DNA from: Microbacterium sp. SORGH_AS_1204
GTDB lineage: Bacteria > Actinomycetota > Actinomycetes > Actinomycetales > Microbacteriaceae
NCBI RefSeq assembly: GCF_030818935.1
Contig: NZ_JAUTBD010000001.1
Location: 1,302,001 to 1,366,000 of the forward strand
Reading direction: 5' to 3'
Length of the DNA stretch: 64,000 bases
A program made the translations under genes and the position numbers. The notes beneath the pieces are model-generated. The model saw only the letters and a program-made list of their open reading frames with translations. It did not search any database and was not told where the DNA came from. Shown here piece by piece: positions 28,498-36,695 of this stretch (the stretch's first letter is position 1; every line of letters begins with the position of its first letter).

Positions 28498-29150
28498 TCT
28501 GCGAAGACTCGGTGCTGCTGCGCGAGGGGCTCGTGCGTCTGCTCGCCGACGACGGTCACGAGGTCGTCGCCGCGCTTCCGGATGCCGCAGGCCTCGAGGC
28601 CGCGGTCGCCGAGACGACGCCCGACCTCTGCATCCTCGACGTACGGCTGCCGCCGACCTGGACCGACGAGGGCATTCGCGCGGCGATCGCGCTGCGACAG
28701 CGGCATCCGGGGCTCGCGGTGCTCGTGCTGTCGCAGTACGTCGAGGAGCGTTACGCCAGCGATCTCATCGCCGACGGACAGGGAGCGCTCGGCTACCTGC
28801 TGAAGGACCGGGTGGCCGACGTCGCCGACTTCCTCGCCGCCGTCGCGTCGATCGCGGGCGGGGCCACCGTGCTCGACCCGGAGGTCGTCGCGCAGCTGCT
28901 GACGCGTCGCCGCCGTGACGAGCGGCTGCAGAGCCTCACCGAACGCGAGAGGTCGGTGCTCGCTCTCATCGCCGAGGGACGCTCGAACCAGGCGATCGCG
29001 AACGCGCTGTTCGTGTCGGAGGCCAGCGTCGAGAAGTACATCACCGCCATCTTCACCAAGCTCGGCCTGGAGCAGGACGAGACCGGCAACCGCCGCGTCA
29101 TCGCCGCTCTCGTGCACCTGGGCCACGACCACACCGGAGCGACCTCATGA
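28485..29150 (+). CDS. LuxR/NarL-family response regulator
   Basis: 221 residues. The receiver domain begins RVLICEDSVLLREG, has the phosphoacceptor Asp in CILDVRLPP (about residue 51) and the conserved LLKDRV Lys near 106. The C-terminal LuxR helix-turn-helix is LTERERSVLALIAEGRSNQAIANALFVSEASVEKYITAIFTKLGL, split here by function: a dimer helix then recognition helix. GTG at 28485 overlaps the kinase gene. It should be phosphorylated by the preceding kinase and activate its own operon and others (inference). Confidence 0.92.
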   Translation: MRVLICEDSVLLREGLVRLLADDGHEVVAALPDAAGLEAAVAETTPDLCILDVRLPPTWTDEGIRAAIALRQRHPGLAVLVLSQYVEERYASDLIADGQGALGYLLKDRVADVADFLAAVASIAGGATVLDPEVVAQLLTRRRRDERLQSLTERERSVLALIAEGRSNQAIANALFVSEASVEKYITAIFTKLGLEQDETGNRRVIAALVHLGHDHTGATS

Positions 29151-29989
29151 CCACTTCCGCCCCCACCCCCGCGCCCTCCGCTTCCGAGCCGCCCCGTCGC
29201 CGCGGCGCCGCGTTCGCCGTGTCAGTGATCACCATCGCGGTCGGCGCCTGCGTGGCCGTCGGCACCCTCGCCGGCACGGGAGTGTCGGCCGTGGCGAGCA
29301 TGGCCGACTGGCGCGGACAGACCGCCACGTACGACAGCTCGACCGATGGCACGACGGAGCAGCTGACCGAGCTCGACATCGACCTCGCCGGTGGCGCGCT
29401 GACGGTCGAGTTCGGCGACGTCGCGTTCGCGCAGCTCGATGCCGACAGCCACGGTCGGAAGGGCTGGACGTTCGAGCGCGACGGCGACTCCCTGCGCGTC
29501 GTATCGCCCTCGGGCTCGTTCGCCGATTGGGGGAGCGGCTCGCGCGCCACGCTCGTCTTGCCGCAGGACCTCGATGGATCCGGCATTCGGGCCGACATCC
29601 AGGTCACCGGCGGGGCGCTCGAGATGACCGGCGGATTCGGCGACGTCACGGTGGAGGTCGCGGGCGGCACGGCCTCTGTCGACGGCGTCGCGCGCGACAT
29701 CGACCTGACGCTGTCGGGCGGTTCCGCGACGGCGCGGCTCACGGATGTCGAGACCGCAGCGTTCGAGGTCGCCGGTGGCGAACTGACCGCAACGCTCGAC
29801 GGGGTCGCCCCCACGCGCACCGACGTCGAGGTGACCGCCGGCTCCGCCGACATCACCCTGCCCGACGACGAGTACGACGTGCGCATCGACGACGGTCTCG
29901 GCTCGGTCGACAACGGCCTGCTCACGAGCTCGTCGGCCGTCGCCGAGGTCGACGTGCAGGCGACGATGGGGTCGGTGCGCCTGCGCTGA
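29147..29989 (+). CDS. membrane-anchored DUF4097-type beta-repeat protein
   Basis: 280 residues. A disordered Pro/Ser N-terminus ends at PPRRRG, one membrane helix follows (AFAVSVITIAVGACVAVGTLA), then an extracytoplasmic parallel-beta-like domain with repeating GGxLTVEFGD, GGALEMTGGFGDVTVEVAGG, GGSATARL and GGELTATL turns, typical of the DUF4097/putative-adhesin fold seen in LiaF- and PspC-like systems. ATGA overlap with the response regulator. It is likely the output or a modulator of the two-component pair. Confidence 0.82.
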   Translation: MTTSAPTPAPSASEPPRRRGAAFAVSVITIAVGACVAVGTLAGTGVSAVASMADWRGQTATYDSSTDGTTEQLTELDIDLAGGALTVEFGDVAFAQLDADSHGRKGWTFERDGDSLRVVSPSGSFADWGSGSRATLVLPQDLDGSGIRADIQVTGGALEMTGGFGDVTVEVAGGTASVDGVARDIDLTLSGGSATARLTDVETAAFEVAGGELTATLDGVAPTRTDVEVTAGSADITLPDDEYDVRIDDGLGSVDNGLLTSSSAVAEVDVQATMGSVRLR

Positions 29990-30031
29990 CGCGCCGCGCT
30001 CGCGCGAGACGGCCGGGGGCGGGCGATTCAC

Positions 30032-30925
30032 TCACGCCGGTTCACGCTCGTTGCCGGCCTCTCGCGCCACGGGTTTCAGGCCCCTCCCACCGCTCGTGAC
30101 GGCGATCGCTGCGAGCACCAGCAGGATGCCGAGCACCTGCGCCGGCGCGAGCGACTCGCCGCCGACGGCAACGCCGAGCAGCACGCCGGTGACGGGGTTC
30201 AGCAAGCCGATCAGGCCGACCGTCCCCGCCGGGAGGTGCCGCAGCCCGGTGAACCAGCACACGAAGGCCAACGCCGTGGCGACGACCGCGATACCGGCGT
30301 AGGCGGCGACGCCCGCGGCATCCACCCGCGGTGGGGGACCCTCGACGACACCCGCGACGGCGACCAGCACGATGCCTCCGGCCGTCAGCTGCCACGAGGT
30401 GGTGGCCAGCAGGGGCGTCTCGTCTCGCCACCGGGTGGTGAGGATCGCACCCAGCGACGACGCGAGAAGCGCGACGACGGATGCCACCACTCCGGCCGCG
30501 GATACCGCGCCGGTGCCGAGGCCGACGACGAGCAGGACGCCGGCGAGGCCGCCCGCCGCCCCGACCGCCCACCGTGCCGTGGGGCGTTGGGAGAGCAGGG
30601 GCCACGCGAGTCCGGCGAGGGCCAGCGGGGCGAGGGCCATGATCGACGCGGCGATCGATGACGGCAGAAGCTGGGCTGCGACATAGACGAGCACGAAGAA
30701 GGCGCCGAAGTTCAGCATCCCCAGCACGGGCGCTCTCCACCACCACGCCCCGTGCGGCCGCCGTCTCGCGAGTGCACACAGCAGCAGGCCCGCCGGCAGG
30801 GCGCGAAAAGCCGCACCCCACAGCGGCGCGTCCGCCGGCAGCAGGTGCCGCGTGACGACGTACGTCGCGCCCCACGCGATCGGTGCGACGGCGGTGACGG
30901 CGACGATCCGCCATGTGTTTTCCAT
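30032..30925 (-). CDS. EamA-family (DMT superfamily) transporter
   Basis: 297 residues, ten membrane helices in two EamA halves: VAPIAWGATYVVTRHLLPADAPLWGAAFRALPAG in the first and LVCWFTGLRHLPAGTVGLIGLLNPVTGVLLG-like segments in the second. Such proteins export metabolites or drugs. ATG at 30925 (MENTW) is chosen because a TATAGT -10 lies seven bases upstream inside the shared operator region. Divergent from a MarR repressor, whose operator overlaps this start codon, so it is probably its main target. Confidence 0.88.
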   Translation of the reverse strand: MENTWRIVAVTAVAPIAWGATYVVTRHLLPADAPLWGAAFRALPAGLLLCALARRRPHGAWWWRAPVLGMLNFGAFFVLVYVAAQLLPSSIAASIMALAPLALAGLAWPLLSQRPTARWAVGAAGGLAGVLLVVGLGTGAVSAAGVVASVVALLASSLGAILTTRWRDETPLLATTSWQLTAGGIVLVAVAGVVEGPPPRVDAAGVAAYAGIAVVATALAFVCWFTGLRHLPAGTVGLIGLLNPVTGVLLGVAVGGESLAPAQVLGILLVLAAIAVTSGGRGLKPVAREAGNEREPA

Positions 30926-30958
30926 GGAAGACACTATAGTTTCCACGGAAGATATAAT
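30918..30958. promoter_or_regulatory. divergent EamA/MarR promoters with two operator repeats
   Basis: TTTTCCATGGAAGA (30918-30931) and TTTCCACGGAAGA (30940-30952) are near-identical, each built on the palindrome TTCCATGGAA. The plus-strand -10 TATAAT (30953-30958) serves marR. The minus-strand -10 TATAGT (complement of 30933-30938) serves the EamA gene. A repressor on either repeat would cover a -10, and the first also covers the EamA start codon. Confidence 0.75.
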
Positions 30959-30965
30959 GGATGCC

Positions 30966-31463
30966 ATGACTGAGACGACGGACCGCGTCGACACCATCAC
31001 CGCCCAATGGAGGGCCGAAAGACCCGACATCGACGTCACGCCGATGCAGGTGATCGGACGTCTGCACCGCCTCGCCGATCATCTGCGCGACGAGCTGCTC
31101 GCGGTCTACCGCCGGTACGGCCTTGGCGAGGGCGAGTTCGACATCCTCGCCGCCCTCCGCCGATCGGGGGAGCCGTTCGCCGCGGCCCCGGGCGCGCTCG
31201 CGCGCCACACGATGGTCACCAGCGGGGCGGTGACCAAGCGCGTCGACCGGCTCCTGGCATCCGGTCTCGTGGTGCGCGACGACGACGCCGACGACGGGCG
31301 GGCGCGCGTCATCCGGCTGACGTCGGCCGGACGGCGGCTGATCGACGAGGCCTACACGGCGCACATCGCGAACGAGCAGCGCCTGCTCGCCGGGCTCGAT
31401 CCCGACCAACGGCGTTCACTCGAGGCACTGTTGCGTGCGTGGGGTGCGTCGCTCGGCGTGTGA
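30966..31463 (+). CDS. MarR-family transcriptional regulator
   Basis: 165 residues with a central winged helix: GEGEFDILAALRRSGEPF, then ARHTMVTSGAVTKRVDRLLASGLVVRDDDADDGRARVIRLTSAG (recognition helix plus wing), flanked by dimerisation helices. ATG at 30966 is seven bases from TATAAT. An ATG at 30957 overlaps the -10 and is less likely. Expected to repress the divergent transporter and itself, and to release on binding a small aromatic or drug-like ligand. Confidence 0.9.
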   Translation: MTETTDRVDTITAQWRAERPDIDVTPMQVIGRLHRLADHLRDELLAVYRRYGLGEGEFDILAALRRSGEPFAAAPGALARHTMVTSGAVTKRVDRLLASGLVVRDDDADDGRARVIRLTSAGRRLIDEAYTAHIANEQRLLAGLDPDQRRSLEALLRAWGASLGV

Positions 31464-31467
31464 GCCG

Positions 31468-31489
31468 CCGACGACTATCGATTCGTCGG
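31468..31489. terminator. short bidirectional hairpin between marR and the NIPSNAP gene
   Basis: CCGACGA (31468-31474)/TCGTCGG (31483-31489), eight-base loop, between two convergent genes. Confidence 0.55.
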
Positions 31490-31496
31490 TTGCGCC

Positions 31497-31808
31497 TCAG
31501 GGGCGGGGGAGCAGGGGCCGCTGGATCCTTCGCTCGTATCGCACGATGCAACGCGTGCGCTGGGCGAGTTCGTATGCCTCGACGCTGTCGGGGTCCACGA
31601 GCGATGCCTCCCGATATCGTTCGTACTCCGCCAACGACGGGAACGAGAACAGCGCGAAGGCCTCGTCGCTGTCGCCTTCCGCGGGCAGGAAGTATCCGTG
31701 GTGGGTGCCGCCGAACCGGGGGATGATCTTCATCCATCGCTCGGCGTACTCGACGAACGAGTCGATCGCCGCCACGTCGATCCGGTAGCGGAGGTGGATC
31801 GTGATCAT
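31497..31808 (-). CDS. NIPSNAP-family protein
   Basis: 103 residues, the size of a single ferredoxin-like (dimeric alpha-beta barrel) unit: HLRYRIDVAAIDSFVEYAERWMKIIPRFGGTHHGYFLPAEG then FALFSFPSLAEYERYREASLVDP. These features fit the NIPSNAP/DUF-like stress-response fold. No catalytic residue can be assigned. ATG at 31808 is preceded by an AGAGAAG stretch. No partner gene is obvious. Confidence 0.8.
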   Translation of the reverse strand: MITIHLRYRIDVAAIDSFVEYAERWMKIIPRFGGTHHGYFLPAEGDSDEAFALFSFPSLAEYERYREASLVDPDSVEAYELAQRTRCIVRYERRIQRPLLPRP

Positions 31809-32108
31809 GCTTCTCTTCTTTCGCCGAGGCGTGAGTGATTCAGCGCTTCCGTGTTGGACGACAGAAGGATGACGTCGCGGTGAGGCGCTCTCCTCGCCGG
31901 GGCGTATCCGATCGTCACTCCGCCCGGCTCGCTGCTGATCCGACGATAATCCGGCGGCGCCCTCCGACGAGGTCCGGTCAGCGGACAGGTCTCCGCGGAA
32001 AACTGCCACGAGACGGCAGGCCCGACCGTGCGACGGCCGTGAAACGTTGCACGTCAGTCGCCAGACGATGTCGCCTCGGGTGTTACGCAGGCGACATCGT
32101 GTGGCGAC
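31809..32108. other. gap between the NIPSNAP gene and hrpA
   Basis: No gene or promoter that I can defend in 31809-32055. The right end carries the large inverted repeat listed at 32056-32109. Confidence 0.5.
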
Positions 32109-32109
32109 T
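32056..32109. repeat. 20-bp inverted repeat at the end of hrpA
   Basis: Arms 32056-32075 and 32090-32109 pair at 19 of 20 positions, with an inner ACGATGTCGCC/GGCGACATCGT. The core TGTCGCCT...GGCGACA equals that of the palindromes at 26976 and 55418. The right arm reaches the hrpA stop codon (32109-32111), so it may serve as its terminator. Confidence 0.8.
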
Positions 32110-35100
32110 CACGCGCCCTTCAGGGCCTTTGCGATGCGCTGGGGCGAGACTGGCTCGGCGGTGCCGAGGCGCTGGGCGAACAGGCTCACGCGGAGTTCTT
32201 CGAGCAGCCACCGCGTCTGCACGAGATTCGCCGGCGCGTCCGCGGGGAGGGGCACCGAGCCCCCGGCATCCACGAATCCGGCGGCGGCGCGCTCGTACTC
32301 GGTCATGCGCTGGCGGTCGCGGCCGGGGTTGTCGGACAGCGTCTTCACCCGCTCCAACGCGCCCGCGAGGTAGCGGGGATAGTGCTGCAGGCGCTGCAGG
32401 CCGGTGCGCACAAGGAAGCCGGGGAAGAGAAGCCCCTTCACCTGGCCGCGCACGTCGTTGAGGGCTCCCAGCAGCGTGATGGATGCGGCATCCTTCATCG
32501 CCCGCTCCACCTCGCGCTGCGCGAGCAGGATCTTCGCCGCCAGCGACACGGTCTGGAACGTGCGCTCGACCGACGCGGCCGAGAACGCATCGCGCACCTT
32601 CTCGAATTCTGCTCTCGTGCGGACCACGCCCGTCGGGGCCTCACGCAGGAGGATGTCGTCGGCGAGAGCCACCCGTGCGTCCTCGATGAGGGCCTTCGCG
32701 TTCTGGTACGGGGATGCCGCGAGCGCGAGCTTCTCGTTCGCGGTGAGGTGGTCGAGCACGTACGTGGCGGGGGAGGGGACGGCGAGCAGCATCAGACGCC
32801 GGATGCCGGCGCGGGTGTGCCGCGCAGCATCCTCGGGTGTCGCCTCGACCCGCAGCGCGACGCTGTCGCCCTCGTCGACGAGCGCCGGGTAGCCGCGCAC
32901 GACACCGCCGGCGACGGGGGTGTCGACGACCTCGGTGAGCTCGTCGAAGTCCCAGGTGGTGAGCTTCGTGCGCGAGGCGAAGGCGGGGGAGGCCTCGGCG
33001 ACCTTGGCGGCGGTCCGAGCCGCGGGGCGTGCGACCGTCGCTTCCACACTCGAGCGGGCCCGGTCGGCGAGACGTCGCTGCAGGGCACCGAGGTCACGAT
33101 CGCTGCCGATGGCCCGCCCACGGGCGTCGACGGCGCGGAACGACGGCAACAGGTGCGCGGGAACCCGGTCGAGCTCGAAGTCGGCGGCGCTCACGCGCTG
33201 GTTCGCAACGCGCTGCACGAGCGCGGCGAGGGCATCGACGAGCGTCGTTCGCGGCAGGCCGTTCGCGTGCTCGGGGCCCTTCTCGGCGAGCTCGGCGCTG
33301 AATTTCTCGGCCCAGTCCGCGGCCGGAACGACGTTGCGTCGGATCGTCTTGGGCAGCGCCCGCAGCAGCGCGGTGACCAGCTCATCGCGCATGCCCGGGA
33401 CCTGCCAGTCGAAGCCGTCGGGGCGAAGCTGCGCGAGCAGCGGCAGCGGCACCACGACCGTGACGCCGTCATCGGGCGCACCCGGCTCGAATCGGTACGC
33501 GAGGTTGAGGGTCTGGTCGCCCTGGCGCCAGCGCGCGGGGAACGCGCGGTCGTCGCCCTGCGCCCGGTCACCGGTGAGGTCGGACTCCCGCAGGTCGAGC
33601 AGGTGCGGCGTGCGGTGGACGGCATCCTTCCACCACGCCTCGAACGAGCGCACGTCGGTGACGTCGGCGGGGATGCGGGCGTTGTAGAACGCGAACACCG
33701 CCTCGTCGCCGACGAGGATGTCGCGGCGACGCTCGCGCTCCTCGATCTTCTCGAGCAGTCGGCGCTGCTCGACGTTGCGTCGGAGGAACGCCGTGAGGCG
33801 CTTGTCGAGCACCGACGGGTCCCACTCGCCCTCCACCAGCGCGTGGCGCACGAACATCTCGCGGGCGAGTGGACGGTCGAAACGTGCAAGCTGCACCCGG
33901 CGGCGGCCGACGAGCTCGACCCCGAAGAGGGTGACCTTCTCGTAGGCGGCGGCGGAGCCGGCATCCTTCGACCAGTGCGGTTCGCTGAGCGAGCGCTTCA
34001 CGAGGTCGGGGGCGAGGTCTTCGGCCCACGCCGGGTCGACGGCGGCGACGGTGCGGGCGAACAGGCGCGAGGTCTCGACGAGCTCGGCCGCCATGACGGC
34101 GGAGGGACGCTTCTTCTTCAGCCCCGAGCCGGGGAAGATCGCGAAGCGCGCGCCGCGCGCGCCGATGTACTCGCCCTTGGTCGGCCGGGCGTCGCCGGGA
34201 GCCTTTCGGTCCTTCGTCTGCGCGATCGTGCGGGGGTCCAGGATGCCGATGTGCGACAGCAACCCGGAGAGGATCGCGCGGTGGATGGCATCCCCCTGCG
34301 CGTGGCCCTCCGGTGCGGCGCCGTCGCCACGCTGCGATCCGTGTCCCGATTTGTGCGAAGCGTGTCCCGAATCGTGCGGCCTGGAGGGGTCTGAGGCAGC
34401 CGAAAGTGGGACACGGTTTCGACTGCCGCGCTCGCCCTCGCCCCGCTCGGCACCGAGCGACCGCAGCTGTCGGTGCACGTCGACCCACTCGCGCACGCGC
34501 ACGTAGTTGAGGTGCTCGCTGCGGCACAGCCGCCGGAAGGCGCTCGAACCGAGTTCGGCCTGCTTTTCCTGCAGGTAGTCCCACAGATTGAGCAGCGACA
34601 GGAAGTCGCTGGTCGGGTCGGTGAAGCGCGCGTGGAAGCGGTCTGCCTCCTCGCGGCGCTCCTCGGGGCGTTCGCGCACGTCTTGGATGGACATGCCCGA
34701 CACGATGGCCAGCACCTCGGACTGCACGCCGGTGCGCCGCGCCTCGATGAGCATGCGGGCGAAGCGCGGGTCGATCGGCAAGCGGGCGATCTCGCGGCCG
34801 ATCTCGGTCAGGCGGGGGCCGCGGTCGTCGTCTCGTCCGCCGCGGCCGGCGCGCTCGCGGGACGGGTCGCGGTCGGGGCGGTCGTCACGCGACCGCGCGC
34901 CCGGCGCGGGCAGTTTCACGGCGCCGAGTTCGACGAGCAGGTCGAACGCGGCCTTGACGCCCCGCGAGTCGGGCGGGGTGAGGAAGGGGAACGCCTGGAT
35001 GTCGCCGAACCCGAGCGACAGCATCTGCAGGATGACGGATGCCAGCGACGTGCGCAGAATTTCGGGCTCGGTGTACTCGGGGCGACGGGTGAAGTCGTCT

Positions 35101-36299
35101 TCGGAGTAGAGCCGGATGGCGACGCCCGGCGAGGTGCGTCCCGCGCGGCCCGAGCGCTGCTGCGCCGACGCCTGCGACACCGCCTCGATCGGCAGGCGTT
35201 GGATCTTCGACCGGTTGCTGTAGCGCGAGATGCGGGCGGTGCCGGTGTCGACGACGTACCGGATGCCGGGGACGGTGAGACTCGTCTCGGCGACGTTGGT
35301 CGCGAGGATGACGCGGCGGCGCACGCCCGCGACGGTGGAGCGCTCGAACACCCGGTGCTGCTCGGCCGCGGAGAGGCGACCGTACAGGGGCAGCACCTCG
35401 GTGGGCGCTGCGTCACGCTGGTACGCCCCGCGGATGGCATCCGCCGCATCCCGGATCTCGGCCTCACCGGGGAAGAAGACGAGCACGTCGCCCGCCGGCT
35501 CGCGGTCGAGTTCGCGCAGGGCCGCGACGACGGCTCCGACCTCGTCGGCGTCGTCTTCGGAACGGCCGGGTCTGCCCGTGGGCCGGGCCGGGCTCCGGGG
35601 CTTCTTCGGCTGTGGCGCCGGGATGCCGGCATCCAAGGTCGCGTCGTCGGAATCCTCCGGAGCCTGGTCCGCTCCATCGAGCGGCCGATACCGGATCTCG
35701 ACCGGGTAGGTACGCCCCGAGACCTCGATGACCGGCGCCGGCACCGGGTCGCCGCCGGGCTGAGCGGGGACCGCGGCGAAGTGGCGCGCGAAGCTCTCCG
35801 GGTCGATCGTGGCCGAGGTGACGATGACCTTGAGGTCGGGTCGCTTCGGCAGGATGCGACGGAGGTAGCCGAGCAAGAAGTCGATGTTCAGCGAACGCTC
35901 GTGCGCCTCGTCGACGATGATCGTGTCGTAGCGGCGCAGCAACCGGTCGCGGTGGATCTCGTTGAGCAGGATGCCGTCGGTCACCAGCGCCACGCGCGTG
36001 TCGGCCGACACCTTGTCGGTGAAACGCACCTTGTAGCCGACGGTCGACCCGAGAGGCACCTGCATCTCTTCGGCGATGCGCTCGGCGATCGTGCGTGCGG
36101 CGATGCGGCGCGGCTGCGTGTGGGCAATCGAGGTGCGGCCGAGCTCGAGGCAGATCTTCGGCAGCTGCGTCGTCTTGCCCGACCCGGTCGCGCCGGCGAC
36201 GATCACGACCTGGTGGTCGCGGATGGCGCGCGCGATCTCGTCCCGCGCGGCGCTGACGGGCAGCTCGGGCGGGTAGACGATGACGGGTTCGGCAGACAC
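32109..36299 (-). CDS. hrpA: DEAH-box RNA helicase HrpA
   Basis: 1396 residues, an HrpA-type RNA helicase. Motif I GATGSGKTTQLPK (about residue 36), DEAH in VDEAHERSLNID (about 128), SAT in VTSATID and the final QRSGRAGRTSPG are intact. Winged-helix, HA2 and OB domains follow, with the long DUF3418 C-terminal region that marks HrpA. Bacterial HrpA has been linked to mRNA processing and to rescue of stalled ribosomes. GTG at 36299 is chosen from the fit to the family N-terminus (SAEPVIVYPPELPV) and a TAAACT -10 eight bases before. Two low-complexity inserts occur: Asp/Pro-rich near residue 215 and a repeat-derived one at about 629-653. Confidence 0.93.
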   Translation of the reverse strand: MSAEPVIVYPPELPVSAARDEIARAIRDHQVVIVAGATGSGKTTQLPKICLELGRTSIAHTQPRRIAARTIAERIAEEMQVPLGSTVGYKVRFTDKVSADTRVALVTDGILLNEIHRDRLLRRYDTIIVDEAHERSLNIDFLLGYLRRILPKRPDLKVIVTSATIDPESFARHFAAVPAQPGGDPVPAPVIEVSGRTYPVEIRYRPLDGADQAPEDSDDATLDAGIPAPQPKKPRSPARPTGRPGRSEDDADEVGAVVAALRELDREPAGDVLVFFPGEAEIRDAADAIRGAYQRDAAPTEVLPLYGRLSAAEQHRVFERSTVAGVRRRVILATNVAETSLTVPGIRYVVDTGTARISRYSNRSKIQRLPIEAVSQASAQQRSGRAGRTSPGVAIRLYSEDDFTRRPEYTEPEILRTSLASVILQMLSLGFGDIQAFPFLTPPDSRGVKAAFDLLVELGAVKLPAPGARSRDDRPDRDPSRERAGRGGRDDDRGPRLTEIGREIARLPIDPRFARMLIEARRTGVQSEVLAIVSGMSIQDVRERPEERREEADRFHARFTDPTSDFLSLLNLWDYLQEKQAELGSSAFRRLCRSEHLNYVRVREWVDVHRQLRSLGAERGEGERGSRNRVPLSAASDPSRPHDSGHASHKSGHGSQRGDGAAPEGHAQGDAIHRAILSGLLSHIGILDPRTIAQTKDRKAPGDARPTKGEYIGARGARFAIFPGSGLKKKRPSAVMAAELVETSRLFARTVAAVDPAWAEDLAPDLVKRSLSEPHWSKDAGSAAAYEKVTLFGVELVGRRRVQLARFDRPLAREMFVRHALVEGEWDPSVLDKRLTAFLRRNVEQRRLLEKIEERERRRDILVGDEAVFAFYNARIPADVTDVRSFEAWWKDAVHRTPHLLDLRESDLTGDRAQGDDRAFPARWRQGDQTLNLAYRFEPGAPDDGVTVVVPLPLLAQLRPDGFDWQVPGMRDELVTALLRALPKTIRRNVVPAADWAEKFSAELAEKGPEHANGLPRTTLVDALAALVQRVANQRVSAADFELDRVPAHLLPSFRAVDARGRAIGSDRDLGALQRRLADRARSSVEATVARPAARTAAKVAEASPAFASRTKLTTWDFDELTEVVDTPVAGGVVRGYPALVDEGDSVALRVEATPEDAARHTRAGIRRLMLLAVPSPATYVLDHLTANEKLALAASPYQNAKALIEDARVALADDILLREAPTGVVRTRAEFEKVRDAFSAASVERTFQTVSLAAKILLAQREVERAMKDAASITLLGALNDVRGQVKGLLFPGFLVRTGLQRLQHYPRYLAGALERVKTLSDNPGRDRQRMTEYERAAAGFVDAGGSVPLPADAPANLVQTRWLLEELRVSLFAQRLGTAEPVSPQRIAKALKGA
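34341..34415 (-). repeat. palindromic repeat inserted in frame within hrpA
   Basis: Two direct copies GTGTCCCGATTTGTGCG (34341-34357) and GTGTCCCGAATCGTGCG (34362-34378), and an inverted GTGGGACAC block at 34406-34414. Translated, it gives a His/Ser/Gly-rich stretch (SGHASHKSGHGS) between two conserved helicase regions. It looks like an intergenic-type repeat that landed in frame. Confidence 0.65.
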
Positions 36300-36695
36300 A
36301 GCCTTCCAGTTTATCCCGCACGCACGACGGAAGAGGCGCCCGTCCGGCGCCCGTTCGGTCGGGGCCGCCCGGGCCGGCTGGTGTGGTCGGTCGCTGCGAG
36401 CCGCGACGAGAAACGCTCCGCCGCGCGGGAAACGTCTCGTCGCGCCGTGTACGGCGGCGAACAGCGTTTCTCGCCGCGCATGCGCGCTCTCGCCGCTGCG
36501 CACGCCGCCGCCCCTCGTCGACCCACGCCGCCGCCCCGTGTCGCCGCGCCGCCGTGTCGCCGCCGCCCCGCGCCCCCGCCGCTGTCGCATCGATAAACGC
36601 CTTCCCGCAGAAGAAACGCCCCAGCACGCCGTGTCTCGCACGGGGCGGCGTTTCTCGGGGCCCCGCCGGCAACCGCAGCGCCACGGGCCCCCGCG
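36300..36695. repeat. hrpA upstream gap with GCGTTTCTCG palindromes
   Basis: Contains CGAGAAACGC (36407-36416) perfectly inverted as GCGTTTCTCG (36464-36473), a local inverted repeat GCGACGAGAAACG/CGTCTCGTCGC (36403-36443), and a hairpin with outer stem AGAAACGCC (36612-36620)/GGCGTTTCT (36647-36655) and inner stem CCGTG/CACGG. The middle, 36480-36590, is CGCCGCC-rich low complexity. No gene. Confidence 0.75.

Noticed and set aside
32382..34394. Long plus-strand open frame opposite hrpA
   Set aside because: It is the antisense shadow of hrpA: no start signal, composition mirrors the helicase codons, and hrpA motifs are unmistakable on the other strand.
36300..36641. N-terminal extension of HrpA up to 36641
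   Set aside because: Those codons fall in the palindrome-rich gap, are Arg-rich and lack family similarity. The GTG at 36299 has a -10 and matches the family start.
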